Of a stretch of DNA of 64,000 bases, positions 1-13,318 are shown one piece after another. The stretch spans positions 2,883,501 to 2,947,500 of the forward strand of contig OZ038473.1 in assembly GCA_964036295.1 (NCBI GenBank). Reading direction: 5' to 3'. The notes below the pieces were generated by a model, which saw nothing but the letters and a program-made list of their open reading frames with translations, had not been told where the DNA came from and ran no database searches. A program made the translations under genes and the position numbers. The stretch's first letter is position 1. Each line of letters opens with the position of its first letter. The DNA is from Plumapathes pennacea (lineage: Eukaryota > Cnidaria > Anthozoa > Antipatharia > Myriopathidae).

Positions 1-81
1 TCGTTGTGTATGTTGTTTCTGTATTTGTACTCTGTATCTCGCATCACAAGCTTATACTTGCATAATCGTAATTTTTGACAG

Positions 82-3000
82 ATAACGACATGGCAAAATT
101 AAAAGACAACTTTGAAACAAGAATTGAGAAAATGAGGCGTGAAGCCGAGGCTAAGCTTACTGAGATGGAGGCGGAGACGGACATGGCGTTAACTTCAATC
201 GGAAGTCTGTTTGAATCTCAGGTATTTACGATACTTTTGTGGAGATCTTTTGTGGAGAACAAGAATACAGAACAAGAAACACTGTTTTTGCGATTTCCTT
301 GTTTTCCTGCGCAAGATAATCATGTATGATTAACCCCGAGAGCAGTCAAGGAACGTAACGGAAATTTCAGGGTCCTAGTTCAAAATAGTGTACAGTGACA
401 ACACTATGTACCGAATTATTTAAAAAAATGTTTGATAGGGATTGTCCGTAACTGTTCCTTTGTTTCAGAAATCAGATCTGCAAAGAGATGTGGAGCTCTT
501 ACAGACTCGTTTGGAAGAAGAGAAGGGTCGAGCCAGTGATTTCCAAATGCAGTTGGCAGCGGTTGACAATCAGTCAAAAGAGAACTTATACCGAACCAAA
601 AGTATTCTTCTTCTGGAGTTAATATCAGCGCAACTTTACTATGCAATCAGGGACCACTCTGAGGGAGAGGGATTTGACAGTTCTGTTTGCAGTGGCGATT
701 TAAGAGAAGTAACCAAGCTGGAAAGCAAAGACATGATCCTGGAAAACGCGGAGAAATTGTTAGAATTTTTTGCTGGTTATCTAAGACTACAGAGCACGTC
801 GGTTAAGATGGATAGCCCACCTGACCTCTCTGAACTTGAGCGAACACTAGAAGCTCCACAGATGTCTGCGATCTCTCGTTCAGAGGCATCGGAGATTGCA
901 GTGGAAGAGAAAGCTTCATGCACAGAGGACAACGAAGGGTCGATCGAACTCAATAAGACGGACGATGACAAGGTAGTGGAGACTTTCACACGCATCGTAT
1001 CTGATGATGCCGCCATGGAAATATTAGACAGTGTCAGCCTGCGCGGGTCGGCTGAGAAATGCAGTGATACGTCAAGTTATCTTAAGAGGGCAGAGAGTCT
1101 GAAAGATGGGATGCTACGCATTAAAGACAATCTTGACAACGAAGCATTGGATTTCTTGAAGCAGACTTTCAATCTAAAAGACGCAACTGAAGGAGAACCG
1201 TTGGAATCCCGAAGAGAAGCGTACAGCAGAATGAAGGAGTTCCTTGCCTTGAAAGACGAGCTCGCAACAGGTAAGAAGATTCGGAACGCGCCGAATTGTT
1301 TAGTCAACGGCTTCAAATGCAGAATATGCCTACTTGTCGTGTCCTTTGAAACCTCAGAACTGATCTACGCATGGGCAAAAATGCGACCATTCAGATGGAA
1401 GTTGTTAATGAATACTCAAAGTATGTCGTAATGGCCCTTCATTTTCACTTGCTAAAGTGTGGAGGCGAGAGTATATTCACAAAGCTTGACCTTAGAATTG
1501 TTTGTTTTCCCACAGAATCTGCTACTTCAGCATCTACGCTCTCTTCATTGGAACACTCCCTGTGCCATGTTATGTTTGACAAGGCCTTGCAGAACTCCAT
1601 CTTAGTTCTCGAACAGGCTCAGTGGAAAAACCGGTGTGCGGAACTTACGAGAGAAAAAGAGGCTTTGGAAAATGAACTGCGCTCACACCAGAAGCAAGCC
1701 GAGAGCCTGAAAGTCGAGAACAACTCACTGAACAAAGAATTCACCCAGACGGTGACTGTCTTGAAAGTCGTCAAGGAGCAGAAGGAACGACTGGAGAACG
1801 AGTTTTCGTCTGTCTTTCAATTGTACAACATGACGGACGGGTGTTCACAAGAAAACAAGAAGAATGTCAAGGAGAAGTTCTCATCTTTGATGAGAAACAA
1901 CATGAAGTTGAAAGAAGACTTGTCCTCGTCTCAACAGAGTGGCCAGGCCTTAAAAGGAGAACTACAAGAAGTCAAGGTGAGTTAGCAGACTTTTGATTTG
2001 ATAATAAGATTATCGACTAATCTAAATGACATACAACGACACCTCTTTGCTGCGTGACATTATTACAGAATGACTTGACGACACTTTTACTCTCACATGA
2101 AGTGGTTCATATCAGCATGCTTGAGGTCATACACTAGGATGTGTTCACGACATTAATTCCTTATTTGGAGCACGTACAGTACCTTTCAGGCCTGTTACTA
2201 AACCACACATTTGTAGCTTAACTGAAGTGCAGTGTTAAAAAATAGGGCATACTTTAGGAAGGAGTAAGTTGTGTAACTTAGTTGGCATATTCATGTAATC
2301 AGCTTCTGAAATCTACTAAAGAACAACGTGGACAAAAGTAAAACATAGTCATCCAGAGATTTTGTCTTTAGTAGCCATACCTCTAGGATTCATGCGAAGT
2401 TTGTGTAGAAGTCATCCGGCTAAATGAGTGTTTCAGATCGTATAATATGGAAGCAGCTACTGTATTGAATTTAGTTGGAATATATACTCGTGATTTCTGC
2501 TTCATTCGAAACCGACCAGAAATTCGGATCGGGAATAAGGTGGACGTAGATTTAGGAAAGGAACGGAAAGAAAATCATGCAATGGTCAATCAAGGTGGAG
2601 TAGGAAGACGTCGTGAGCCCTTTTGTGGAACAGTGCATGGATTTGAAGAATTTGGTTGTTGGCAATGTTCCGGTGCTGGAGTATAGGCACTCTGTGTACT
2701 TCATCTAAAACTACATCTGAATTACGTTCCTTTGGACGTGTTTGCTCTCAGCAGAATGCTTCTTGTAAGGCTTGGTACATCTTCGTCTTGGCTTGTACAA
2801 ACTGTACTTTTCCTTTGTCTCTCTGGGTGCTTAGAGGAGTTAGTTGACTCCAACTCACGCTCTGAGTCAAAATGTCTTATTTGGGTGTTGCCTTCGTGTG
2901 CTGGGCGTCACTGTGCTCAGAGTTGCTCTAGTTTCATGCGCTTGTTTGTATGTCTGCCACTGCACAACTTAATTACTGAAGCTGAGGGACCACTGTACAC

Positions 3001-3589
3001 AGTGAGGATTAATTTGGGAAACATTTCAATCTCAATCCATTTCATAACTGAACTTTGGCAACAACTGAAGACACTGACGACTTATGTGACCGTTTGATAG
3101 AGGGACATGTGCGACCATCATCAACGAACAACAAACAACGCTAAGGAATCAGACCCCTTTGATCCAGACGACATCGAACTATGCGACATTTTTATAAACT
3201 TTGATCGATGCTTCATCACCGATCAGACACCAAGAGCTACCTAAAATTAGCTTATCAAATTGAGCAAAAAAATCTTACGAACCTCGCGGGTTTTCCTTGC
3301 AGAGCTGCAAGACCAACGTGGGGTAATCGCTGTTTGACCGGCGTGCACTGTGTTCTGTGCTGACTGCACTGGTAGCACCAGCTTGCCTTCCCGGCTTATG
3401 CATGAGCACATCACTGTCTTCTGGACACGAAACTATGAGCCTCTGCCGCATGCACGAGTGTCAAATAAGATTCGCCAGCTCACATAGCTTTTCACCTCGA
3501 GTCGTACCCTTTATGCGCTCGTACCGGCTACATGCGCGGTTACTGTGGAAAGGACTTTTTATATATCTGTCTCTCAGCTTTTTGTAAAA

Positions 3590-3628
<39 letters not shown>

Positions 3629-6600
3629 AAATAGGGAAAATAGAAAATAAAAACGTAGCAAATCTCGTTCACAACTTACGTAGCGTTATCCAGACGTGTT
3701 GTTTTACGGTAGATAATGGACTCACCTTAACCACAGGTACTACACTATAAACACCGTGCTTGTAATTTTCAAATTTTATAATATAGGATTATTTGTTATA
3801 ATTATTTGTTCTTTTTATTTTAGGATTTTAACTGTGTGTAAGGCAAAGAGCGAAGCATTACACACTACTTTCTGAAATTCGTAAAATAAAATCCATTTAT
3901 GCAGTGGAGACAAGTTGTCCCGGGGGCACCTCCTCCCCGAGTTACCCTGAGTGCGCTAACTATTCATACATTTCTTTAGAAATCAAAGCGAGTCGTTTAC
4001 ATGAAAAATCACAACAATTGTCTCTGGGTACGGAAACGCCTCATGTGAATGGCTCACGGCCCAAGGCAACGAAGTTATGTTTGCAGTTTATACCTAATAA
4101 TCCGTTTTTCCTTTTCTTTAAGTGTGAGCTCGAAGAGTTGAAATGTCAAATGAAGAATTCCACAAACCATCAAAGCACAGGGAAACAAGCTGAACAGGTA
4201 TTTGCGAATGTTGCAACACAAACAGATCTAGTCGACAAGGTAGACGGCTCGTCTACCTTCGAAAACCTGTTCTCTGAGCTTCAACGAGAGTTTAACAAGT
4301 TGGGGAAAGCCGCCAATTTAGCTCAGAGCAGTGAAAGCGTTGGAATGCGTGCTCTGAGACAAAATATCAACGGATGTCTGGGAGAAAACTGGTCATTAAC
4401 AGTTTTTGAAAATGAGAAGGTGAGGCGGGAACTTCATGAGCTAAAAAACCGCATCAAACTGGAGAAGGAGAACGCTGATCAACGTCGCCCAAAAGAAGAC
4501 AAAGCTGTAACGGAGATGCAAAAAGACTGTGACGTTCTTTGTACGGGATCAACAATGGCGAAGAACGCGGGCGTGGACACCTTGAGAACATCAGAAACAA
4601 ACAGGAACGGAAGCCTCCAGTTTAAGGTTTATGATCAAGGCGAAATTGTGGCTGATTTTGAGGTAGATCAGAACATCGTTCATTGTCTTTACAGCCAGGT
4701 TATCTCGCCGGGTCGAAGTGGCGAGTCCCCGTTTGGTCAAACGGACGGAGATTTGGTTCTCCCGGAGAGTATGCAATCTGACCTTTGCAATAAGGGGCGC
4801 GACGTGGTCTTGAAGGAAGCGTTCAAAAACCTGGTGAAAGCCCAAGAAGCGAACAAAAGAGACAAGGAAGAGAACGCATATCTGAAGAAAAGATCGAGGT
4901 TTTTCACAGCCTCTCTCGGGCGCTTGAACAGTCTCGTAGAAACGGAAGAGATGACGCAGCAAGAAGGATCTGAAAATGTAGTACTCGAGGATGAAGGAAC
5001 ACAAGACATCGGTTCACCCTTTGAAGAACTGCAGAATGAACTTGAGGTCAAGCAATTGAAAAACATCGAATCTTTCATCAGAGAAAAGAAGCAGATCGCA
5101 AAGATGTCCCGTTCTTGCGGCTGCAGTAACGTAGGGCATGGTTGCTTGAGGAGACAAGAAGGCGATGAGGATGATGAAAGACCAAGTGCAGGGTACGTGA
5201 ATTCAAGTAAACTGGGCGACAAGACTGAAGTCAAGGCGCCATTAGAGAACTTTGGTGAATACCAAAAGGTTCACAAGATTAACAGCACTGATTACGTCAA
5301 CAAGGTTCTTCCTTATCCCCAAGAAAGAAAATGGCATGCGGACACGGAAGACAATAATTTGAATTCTGAGCTGATAAACGCCAAAGAAAAGCTTATGCGG
5401 CTAAGAGCCGAGCTTACTCTCTCTAACACGCAAACCAAGAACTTGGGTTCGCAGCTTTCTTGCCTTCGGGAGGACAGCTCAAAATTAGAGGCGGAACTAT
5501 CGACCATGAGGACATCACCAACGGGTTCAAAATCCAGAGCACCTTCCTCATACGATGAGACATTGCGCTTGGAAATCGAGCTAGCTGAAGCTAAAGAACG
5601 CATTATAGACCTGCAGGAAAAGCTGTTGAGTTTGCACCAACAGAAGGCCAAGCTGCAGAGCCAGTTGTTGAGTGGAAAAGACGAAGTGCAGCGAATGAAT
5701 GCTGAGCTTGATAACTGCAAAGTGCAAATTGGGATGTACAACCAAGAAATGGAAAGGCTGAAGCAAGACTTGGACAATTCTCAAGGGCAAGAGGATTTCT
5801 TTAAAGAAAGCGTCCATGATTACTCTAAAAAATCACATGTAAATGGTGATAATCAGCTCTTGGATGAATGCAGCCAATTAGAGAGACTGACGAGTGATAT
5901 GAATTTGTTGATTCAAGAAAGGGACCAGCTACATCACAAACTTGCTGGCGCAAACGACGAAATTACGCGGCTCGAAAGCGTGGAAGATCTGGTACAGCAG
6001 TTAATTTTAGTCGAGAATGAAAAGATGAACTTGAAGAAACGTCTGAAACACTGTGCAGAAGAGCCAACAAGAACCGAGCGTATTCTAGTACAACGTTACG
6101 AGGACGATGCTAACTCTGGCGAAGTACTGAGCACTGATCTTGCAGAGGAAGTTAAGAGAACGACTTGCGAGAACGCAAGCCTTAAAAGTGAACTGGAAAC
6201 GCTTGTGGGCCACGTTGTGCAACTTGAAGAAGAACTGGGGTCCGTAAAGTTTAAGCTCTCCGTCAACGAAACATCCCAATCTAAAAGTGACAAGAAGGCC
6301 CTTGCTACGGTACTCGCCTCTGTGAAGTTGGAGAGAGCAGAGCTCAAGAAATCTGTTGGAGTACTGTTGAGCGAGAGGGACAACTTAGAAGACGAACTCG
6401 CGGCTCTGAAGATTGAGGGTGTTCGCCTTCAGCGTGAGTTGGCCATGGCAGGCATAGAGAAAGAGGAGATGTTGGACGAGTTGGTGTCTATGCGAAGAGC
6501 CGTCTCTAATAAACGAAAGACCGCGTCACGTTCCCAAATAGTCTTGTCTGGTAACCTTACCGCATCGTCTAATGGCGCCGGAAACTTTGCAAAGCGCATT

Positions 6601-8184
6601 ACCAGAACAGGAGAGGAAAATGCAGTGGCTGTACGGGACAATGCCAAGAGCAAAGTTTCATCACCGCGTCGGGCACCGGTTCGAGCTTATGGAACCATGG
6701 GACGACAGGTAAGTAAACGTGTTTTCCTTAAGGTTCCTTTAACCTTTCACTCCTGAGCTCAGATTACAAATTCTCCTAACTATTCAAAAAGAAAGTATAT
6801 GAGTGATATAGTGAGAATTGATAGGCCAATCAGCTTTCGTCTGAATGAATTATCAAGTGGCAAATTCTCCATACTGTGCAATATATCTCTGATGAGAAAC
6901 TGAAGGAGAAAATTGAAGTTGATCACTCTCAGGAGTGAAAGGGTTAATGAGGAATCTTTGCATAGTCGAAATCGGTTTACAAGCAATTCCATTGCATATC
7001 TCTCAATGATAATTTAGCTTGAGACAATTCCATGAACAGTTTATGTTGTCACTGATAACCTTATACATCATCAATCATCCGGCATTTGCACTCTGCGTTG
7101 GTTGAGGGACAGTTGGAATATAATTCCACGAAGTATGATTCAATGAAGGTTATTTCTTGACAGGATTCTAGGACTGAAAAACTTCCTCTGAAACAGAAGA
7201 ACACGCCTTCCCCACGCCAAACAACACCCACTAGGACTCCTAAAAGAGGTAATGATTTTGTTTTTTCTATACTCGGTTATAAACTTGTTGACCCCTAAGT
7301 TTATGAAGTCTTAAGTCAAACGTGTATAAACGCCTCAAGTGATGGTTTTTACGTGGAAAACATGACGCACTAACAAAGGAAATAACCAGATTACTCATAT
7401 TTGTTTTGTTTCTAGGAGACCTAACACTCGATTTTTCCAAGAAGCTTTCACGACGCAGCCCGAGGTAACAACTAATCACTCGACCAATCAGTAACCTTTA
7501 CATAAACGATCGGTTTAAAGGATTGTTTACCAGACGGAATCAGTGAATGCATTTCACTGAAACCTAGACTACGCGTCTTGACGTCTGGTGTAGAGGGGAG
7601 CGACATCATATCTCTAAAGTTTAAGTTTAAGGCAAATGAAAGCAAAGTCACTTGGAGAACATAGGCAAAGACTGATATTTCATGTTCAAGACTCGACTGC
7701 CCTAGTGTGTATATCAAAGTGGTAACGTAGAAGCTATAGAGTTTATTAATTGGGGGATGTGCATAGGTAAAGTCACTCTGTCCTGTCCTATCCTCAATTC
7801 TAACAATCAGGCGAAATTATATTTGTGGTAAAACGTTAACGTATAATATGTAATAATCTAGCTCCAAATATATATAATGTAACTTTTAAGTATAACTGAT
7901 AAAATGTAATAAGTTGACACGTCCTTAGTGTTTTCTGAATCGTTATCAATTGTTTAAATGATTGGCTGCATGACCACACTGCTCAAGGTTACTGAGCCAT
8001 TACTGCAACTGTTACGTTGCAAAAAGCAACATTAAGGGTAGTGTATGTACACTCGATTATTATCTAACAATACGCTAAAGCTCCTTTTATCATAAAGGTG
8101 AAATGCAAAGCTCAAAATAACTTTCGTACGAACGTTTTTTCCTTGCCTTTTTGCACTGGTTATTCCTCTTCTATCTTCCTCGTC

Positions 8185-8280
<96 letters not shown>

Positions 8281-8676
8281 TGCACGATGACAAACTCGCG
8301 TTATTCGCACAGGTCTGACGTCACTACTGACGAACGTACAAGTAACGAAACACGACTCTCCCCAATCCCACGTGACATCATACCTTTTGACGACGTCACT
8401 ATAACCGCTGACTGTGGTGATAGCGGGCTAGCGCGCCCTCAACCTAACCACGCGCGGGGAATCCCTGAAGGCAAGGAAGGTGAAAAAACTGACAAACAAG
8501 CGGTAATTAATAGCTCAACGCAAGAGCTAGCAGGCAATGCACTTGATACGAGTAGTGGTGATGGTGTTGTTGGAGAAGTTTACGTGAAGACAACTTGGTC
8601 TCTGAGACAGTTGTTTCGGAAAAGCCACGCCAATAACGAAGTGCGTTTCCATGCAACAAGACAGTCACGTTTCTAG
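82..8676 (+). CDS. Large coiled-coil protein, 3' portion (7 exons visible)
   Basis: Exons 82-221, 469-1270, 1516-1976, 4123-6708, 7164-7248, 7416-7464 and 8313-8676 join in frame through GT-AG introns (phases 0,1,0,0,1,2) and give about 1,495 residues without the true N-terminus, which lies upstream. The product is dominated by charged heptad-like sequence (for example EAKERIIDLQEKLLSL in the 4123-6708 exon), so long coiled coils are expected. The 4123-6708 exon ends in a basic Ser/Arg-rich stretch, and the tail beyond 7164 is Pro/Thr/Arg-rich and probably disordered. The family is not recognised; a centrosomal, Golgi or cytoskeletal scaffold would fit the architecture but nothing proves it. 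The last exon follows an ATT microsatellite and is the least certain: if the donor at 7465 is unused, translation stops at 7466-7468. An AATAAA near 8892 could end the transcript. Confidence 0.72.
1977..4122 (+). other. Large intron of the coiled-coil gene
   Basis: This 2.1 kb stretch lies between a GTGAGT donor at 1977 and a pyrimidine-rich TTCTTTAAG acceptor ending at 4122. Short open frames inside it (around 2447-3097 and 3357-3587) show no recognisable protein and have no matching splice signals. An AAAT microsatellite sits near 3587-3630. The frame of the next exon is open for 73 codons upstream of 4123, but the strong acceptor argues that this is read-through. Confidence 0.6.
3587..3630. 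repeat. (AAAT)n microsatellite
   Basis: About eleven AAAT units inside the large intron of the coiled-coil gene. Confidence 0.9.
6739..6947. mobile_element. TTAACCCTTTCACTCC MITE-like element, copy 1
   Basis: The left end TTAACCTTTCACTCCTGAG is the inverted complement of the right end CTCAGGAGTGAAAGGGTTAA. The 209-bp body shares long stretches such as GAGAAACTGAAGGAGAAAAT with seven other copies in the window. It lies 30 bases past a donor site in the coiled-coil gene. There is no coding capacity, so it is a non-autonomous element. Confidence 0.8.
8188..8280. repeat. (ATT)n microsatellite
   Basis: About 30 ATT units, directly upstream (about 33 bases) of the probable last acceptor of the coiled-coil gene. 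Read as protein it gives poly-Ile on one strand and poly-Asn on the other, which is an artefact. Confidence 0.95.
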
Positions 8677-10592
8677 TGGACTATTAGACCTCATCAACAG
8701 AACGCTCACTGTGTCTTGCCACTCAGTAGAGCAACTAATCAATCTTTCCCCAAGAGCAGCAAACGAAATTGTGCAGTCTAGTTTTTGATAAAGGCTAATT
8801 GGCTCGCGAATCGGGCGATAAAGAAATTTCTAGTATTAACACATAAAACACCATTAAAATACTGAATCCTGAATATATATAAATACTTATAAATAAATCC
8901 ATTAAGCCATTAATGAATGTTTTGAGGACTGTTGTATGTTGTACCTGAGCAACTTTGTATATAAACTGAAACAGTAAACGGCGACTATCGATCAAGGTAT
9001 CTTATTTTTAGGACTTTTGCAATGGCCAACTTCTATCAACTTGAAGACTTGCGGCCACTCTAAGTTGGTTGTAAAGCATGGTTTTCTTGTGGAAATGTTT
9101 AAGTTGTGATTCAGTATGGTGTGAACTCAGAAGTACCTGTTAATTTGTACTCCTAATGTTTCTTAAATATAGGATATGGGAAGTGTGGGAGAGGGAACGG
9201 GAAGGAACCTGGGAACAAAGAGGGCTGCGGTGGGAGAGGGGAGGTGGCTTGATTTGGATAGGTTAAAGAGGCTGGACACAAGATTGCTTCCTAATAGCTA
9301 ACCCTTGGTCCTCAATCGGTCTCAATCAGCCTTCACGAACTAACCCTCCATTTATTTATTGCTTGAGTGGGAAACTGTCTTGTTTTATGCTAATAACCAA
9401 TCAAAGCTGTGAAATGTTGCCCCACTAAGGGCCCTCACCCACAGTTCTTTGCGTGCTCACTCACCATCTCAATGGCCCCAAAAATTGAAAGCAATTGGCA
9501 ATTCATTTCCATAAAACCCTTTTAAGAAAATCATATTCATTCATTTGACTTTAAAGTCCTATCCACGTACTTTGCCATCGATTGATCATGTTTATGTCGT
9601 CTTGGCAACTGAACCCACTCTCATATCCCCAGCATGTAAACAAAAACACCACATTGGCTGAGAGAGTCCTGGGTCCCAACACCTGTACTGGAATCACTTA
9701 CAATTATACCACAAGAAACATCCGACAACGCGACTGTGGCCAAAAGCTACACGCGATGAATAATTTAAACTCCACAGTGTGTGTTCTTTTGGATATTAAC
9801 AATTTTGGTTTTAACAGCAGGTTCGGTGAATCCCACTACTTCATACGTTTGGAACGCGAGTTTAAATTTCTTTTGGGTTTTCTGGTGAAGATTGAAGTCA
9901 ATTTTCATATTTATTCCCGTGATTGAACCCAGGTATGTATTATCAGAATCTTTACAGTAACTCCAGTCTTTGGAGCGCCGATCGAAACTTTGACCGCGAT
10001 GTTGGTTTGTAGCCCGAACAAACACCCAATGAATGTTTAAACCATTGGAAATTTCAAGCTTATGGCTTGGTTTTATAGTTGTTGTACATTAACGATATAA
10101 TGAGACGATTTAAAACGACGAAAGTGGGATATTTGGGTCAATTCACAATTAACAATCAGTCTACGAAATCTAGGTTTGACCTAGAGGTCTAGATTTTGCT
10201 GTAGACTGAAGACTGTTGGTCTTTACATTCCTGTGGCCAGTAATCAGGTTGTTTTATAGCGAAAGTAAGAAACTATTCACTACCACACGTGCTCATTATG
10301 CCGTTTGGAAATACCTATGCCATTTTATTTTTAAATTTATGAGTATCCATTTGATGTTTTTCAAATAACGTTGTGCGATGTTCTGCGGCCATAATATACA
10401 GACGTTTAAGTTCAAACGTGACTTCAAAGATACTTGAAGCAATAGTAGCTTTCAACTTTGATCAAGCTCTATTGTTAGCAATTCATGGACATTTTTAGTC
10501 GACAATTTAGCTGTCCACAACTAGTAATCTGCCAACTCGACGTCATGGAGAAGCGGGTACCTGTAACCATAGCGTCAGCAAAGAAAAAACAA
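8677..10592. other. 3' flank and intergenic DNA
   Basis: No gene recognised. It has an AATAAA near 8892, a G-rich patch near 9178-9240, and short open frames at 9582-9926 and 9765-10025 with no protein-like character. A small imperfect palindrome (ATCTAGGTTTGACCTAGA) lies near 10168. Confidence 0.5.
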
Positions 10593-10786
10593 GTAGGACT
10601 CAAAATACAAATTCTCCTAACTAGTCAAGAAGAAAATGTAAGAGTGATGTAGTGAGAATTGATACGCCAATCAGCTTTCATCTGATTGAACTCTCAAGTG
10701 GCAAATCCTCCATACTGTATGATATATTTCTGGTGAGAGACTGAAGGAGAAAATTGAAGTTGATCACTCAGGAGTCAAAGGGTTAA
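10593..10786. mobile_element. TTAACCCTTTCACTCC MITE-like element, copy 2 (5' end lost)
   Basis: The body matches the other copies, and the right end reads GGAGTCAAAGGGTTAA. The left terminal repeat is missing or replaced. It lies about 320 bases upstream of the start codon of the thyroglobulin-domain gene. Confidence 0.7.
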
Positions 10787-11108
10787 AACGATCAGACTGT
10801 TCTCTCAAGACGTGGGTCGATGTCACGTGGTCAATTAGTTAACCAAAACCACAACATCTCTCCGGTAACATCAACAGTCACAATTTATGTTTCCAGTCTG
10901 GTGAGTGCTGTATCTTGTTTTAGTCCTGTTCATTGGTTGGGTTGGTTGAGTGTTGTAGCCCAGTAAGTTTTATGTATAGTGGTGTGGGAGAGCGGTATTC
11001 TGTTTTGTTTTACTTTGCGATCATTGTCACAATATCTCTTTCGGGTAATTAGTTTCTGTAGACTTGTCGTTACTGATCAAAATCTTTTTTATCCTATTAT
11101 CAACAGAT

Positions 11109-12788
11109 ATGGAAGTATTACTTGCTGTTCTCAGCGTTTTTGTGTGCACCTCATTTGGTGAGTTTAATGTGTTTAGTATTTTGCTTTTGCTTTAGTTAAC
11201 AGACCTGACCTAACGTGTTTAACCCTTTCACTCCCAAGTTGAAAATGCAGATTCTCCCAACCTTTTAAGATGAAAATGTATGAGCGATGTAGTGAGAATT
11301 GGTAGTTCAATCTGCTGTAATATGAGCAAGGTATTAAGAGCCAAGTTCTCCTCGCTGTATGATATATTTCTGGTGAGAAACTGAAGGAGAAAATTGAAGT
11401 TGGTCACTCTTGGGAGTGAAAGATTAAAGACTGATTTTGCACCATCATGATTTTTAAACGTAGTTGTACATAGTGTAGTCACTGCGGAAACCGCATGTAC
11501 AGCAGCTCATCGGCATTATCTGTAACACACGTTCACGCGCAGTAAAACTGTCCAACAGTAAGTGGTCCCTGTCTTTCCTTATTTAGCGAATCCCATCGCT
11601 CTTATAAGACAAAGGCGGCAAGAGACGGACTGCCAAATGAGATTCAGAATTAATCAGCCGGACTGGACCAAGCCAGTGTGTAACTACGATGGATCGTACC
11701 GACCTTATCAGTGTGAAGCATACTCTCAGTACAAATGTTGGTGCGTTTACGACAACGGCATGATGATACCCAGTGAGTGTGCCCCTCACTTCAGGTTATG
11801 TATTTTATAGCTACCCTTTGAGGTCCGATCTCTAAACCTATTTATGACTCCAATCTTATTTAACCAGACAGCGCTCAAGACCTGAACGGGGATCCAGCAA
11901 AGGAATTCAAGAAACTTAAATGCGCCGAAAAGAAGGCGAAGGCTCCCCCAATGCCGAATGCTCCTGCAATCGAGACTCCTTTTACGAGTCGGCGCCTGGG
12001 ATGGCACCTCGCTTACAGAAATGCAGCCAATCAGGCAATGATGTGTCCCTACAACGCGTTCAGCCCGTGTACACCAGGCCAAATGTACTACCCATATTCT
12101 AGCTACAATAACTATGATCCATATACATCACAAATGCAACAATATGGATGCCCGCAGCCATGCCCCCAACCATGCCCCTGCCAACAGCCGTCTACACCAC
12201 CGTTTTACCCACCCCCACCCCCTCCTCCCCCGCCGCCACCACCTCCTCCTCAACCCATGCCTGTTATGTCGTATCCATCATACCAACAAATGTCCCCCTA
12301 TCCCGCGCCATGCCCAGTCCCCTGCCCAGCACCTTGCTCCTGTCAACAGGGCGGGTTCCCAAGCGTTCAGACCCAGTCCGTAACGCCCGCACAGGTCCGG
12401 GCGCCAAAGCCGAAGAAAACCCAGGACGAGGTATCCAATGAGGCGCCAATGGTGAACAGTTACAGTGATAGTGACGTGAACGCGTACAACAACTACGGTG
12501 CTGCGAGAGACGGAGTGAGCAGAGCGGAGAGTAAGTGAAGACAACTTTTCACGTTATGTTTTAACTTTATACTTTGCTGTTCTGGGTTGCAAGAACCCAG
12601 TCTTTCTACACTCTAATCTTCACATCTTTTCCTTTCACTTAGGCGGTGATGATTCTGGAAGTGCTAGCGATGACGACATCGATGACGACGATGACGCTGA
12701 TGACGACACTGATGATGATGATGATGATGACGATGATGACGACAATGAGAAGCATGACAAAGATCGACAGCAATCTACCATGAATTAA
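11109..12788 (+). CDS. Secreted thyroglobulin type-1 / Pro-Cys-rich / Asp-rich protein
   Basis: Exons 11109-11157, 11587-11772, 11868-12530 and 12643-12788 join in phase 1 each time and encode 347 residues. Residues 1-17 form a hydrophobic signal peptide. Residues 33-98 make one thyroglobulin type-1 domain: six cysteines (33, 49, 60, 68, 70, 98) and the hallmark CWCV at 68-71, preceded by a Y-x-x-x-QC element. Tg1 domains bind or inhibit cysteine proteases in some proteins and occur in SPARC-like matrix proteins. The middle is Tyr/Gln/Pro-rich with PCP-type Cys-Pro runs and a run of about 13 prolines. The last exon encodes a tail of 48 residues with 26 Asp, including an unbroken run of 11. 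Such tails bind calcium in biomineral matrix proteins. A mineral role is inference. AATAAA occurs at 13029. The gene converges on the GTPase gene. Confidence 0.88.
11219..11427. mobile_element. TTAACCCTTTCACTCC MITE-like element, copy 3
   Basis: A nearly full-length copy: left end TTAACCCTTTCACTCCCAAG, right end TTGGGAGTGAAAGATTAA. It sits inside the first intron of the thyroglobulin-domain gene. Confidence 0.85.
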
Positions 12789-13028
12789 AATAGACCCCTC
12801 ACCAACAAAAGGACAATTCGCACAGAGATCAGCTTGCCTTGTCAGAAGAAACGCAAAGCTTAACAAGAAGAACAACTTACACAAACGGTATAGGGCTACA
12901 AGTGGCGCCATGAGTTTAATTTCTAAAGACAACGCTTTTATTTCCAGAAAGCAGTCTAGCCTGGAATGACATTTCTTTCAATTGGTGGCCTCATTAGAAC
13001 AGTTACAACACAAAAAGGTCAGTTTTGG

Positions 13029-13034
13029 AATAAA
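13029..13034 (+). promoter_or_regulatory. Candidate polyadenylation signal
   Basis: AATAAA lies 241 bases after the stop codon of the thyroglobulin-domain gene and is followed by an A-rich stretch. It is the first canonical signal in the 3' flank. Confidence 0.5.
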
Positions 13035-13318
13035 AAAATGTAAAGGAACTTGTTAGTTGTAAAACAGAGTGTCATGCACCGTACGGTACCTTTGTACTTA
13101 TTGGTTTGTTACACGAAAAACCTGTTGTTGTCATCGATTGAATGTCGAACACGCAGTATCCCGTGTTTGGGTTTTAATACGTCTATGTTACCATTATTGC
13201 AAATACTACTACTACTACCATTTAAACTACAGTATCATGACCATTAAAAACTAACAGTCAGTATTTTCCCTAAACCGTGTATGATGGTATAAATAGCAAC
13301 ATTCTCACGGCTAAGCTG

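Noticed and set aside
3904-4122. 73-codon upstream extension of the 4123-6708 exon
   Set aside because: Open by chance in the intron; the pyrimidine-rich acceptor at 4122 fits the phase of the preceding exon.
8098-8310. Poly-Ile (plus) and poly-Asn (minus) open frames
   Set aside because: They are translations of the ATT microsatellite; only the part from 8313 onward has coding character and a usable acceptor.
12114-12544. Alternative Pro/His-rich and minus-strand frames over the Tg1 gene
   Set aside because: Shadows of the third exon in other frames; only the frame joined to the Tg1 domain has consistent splice phases.
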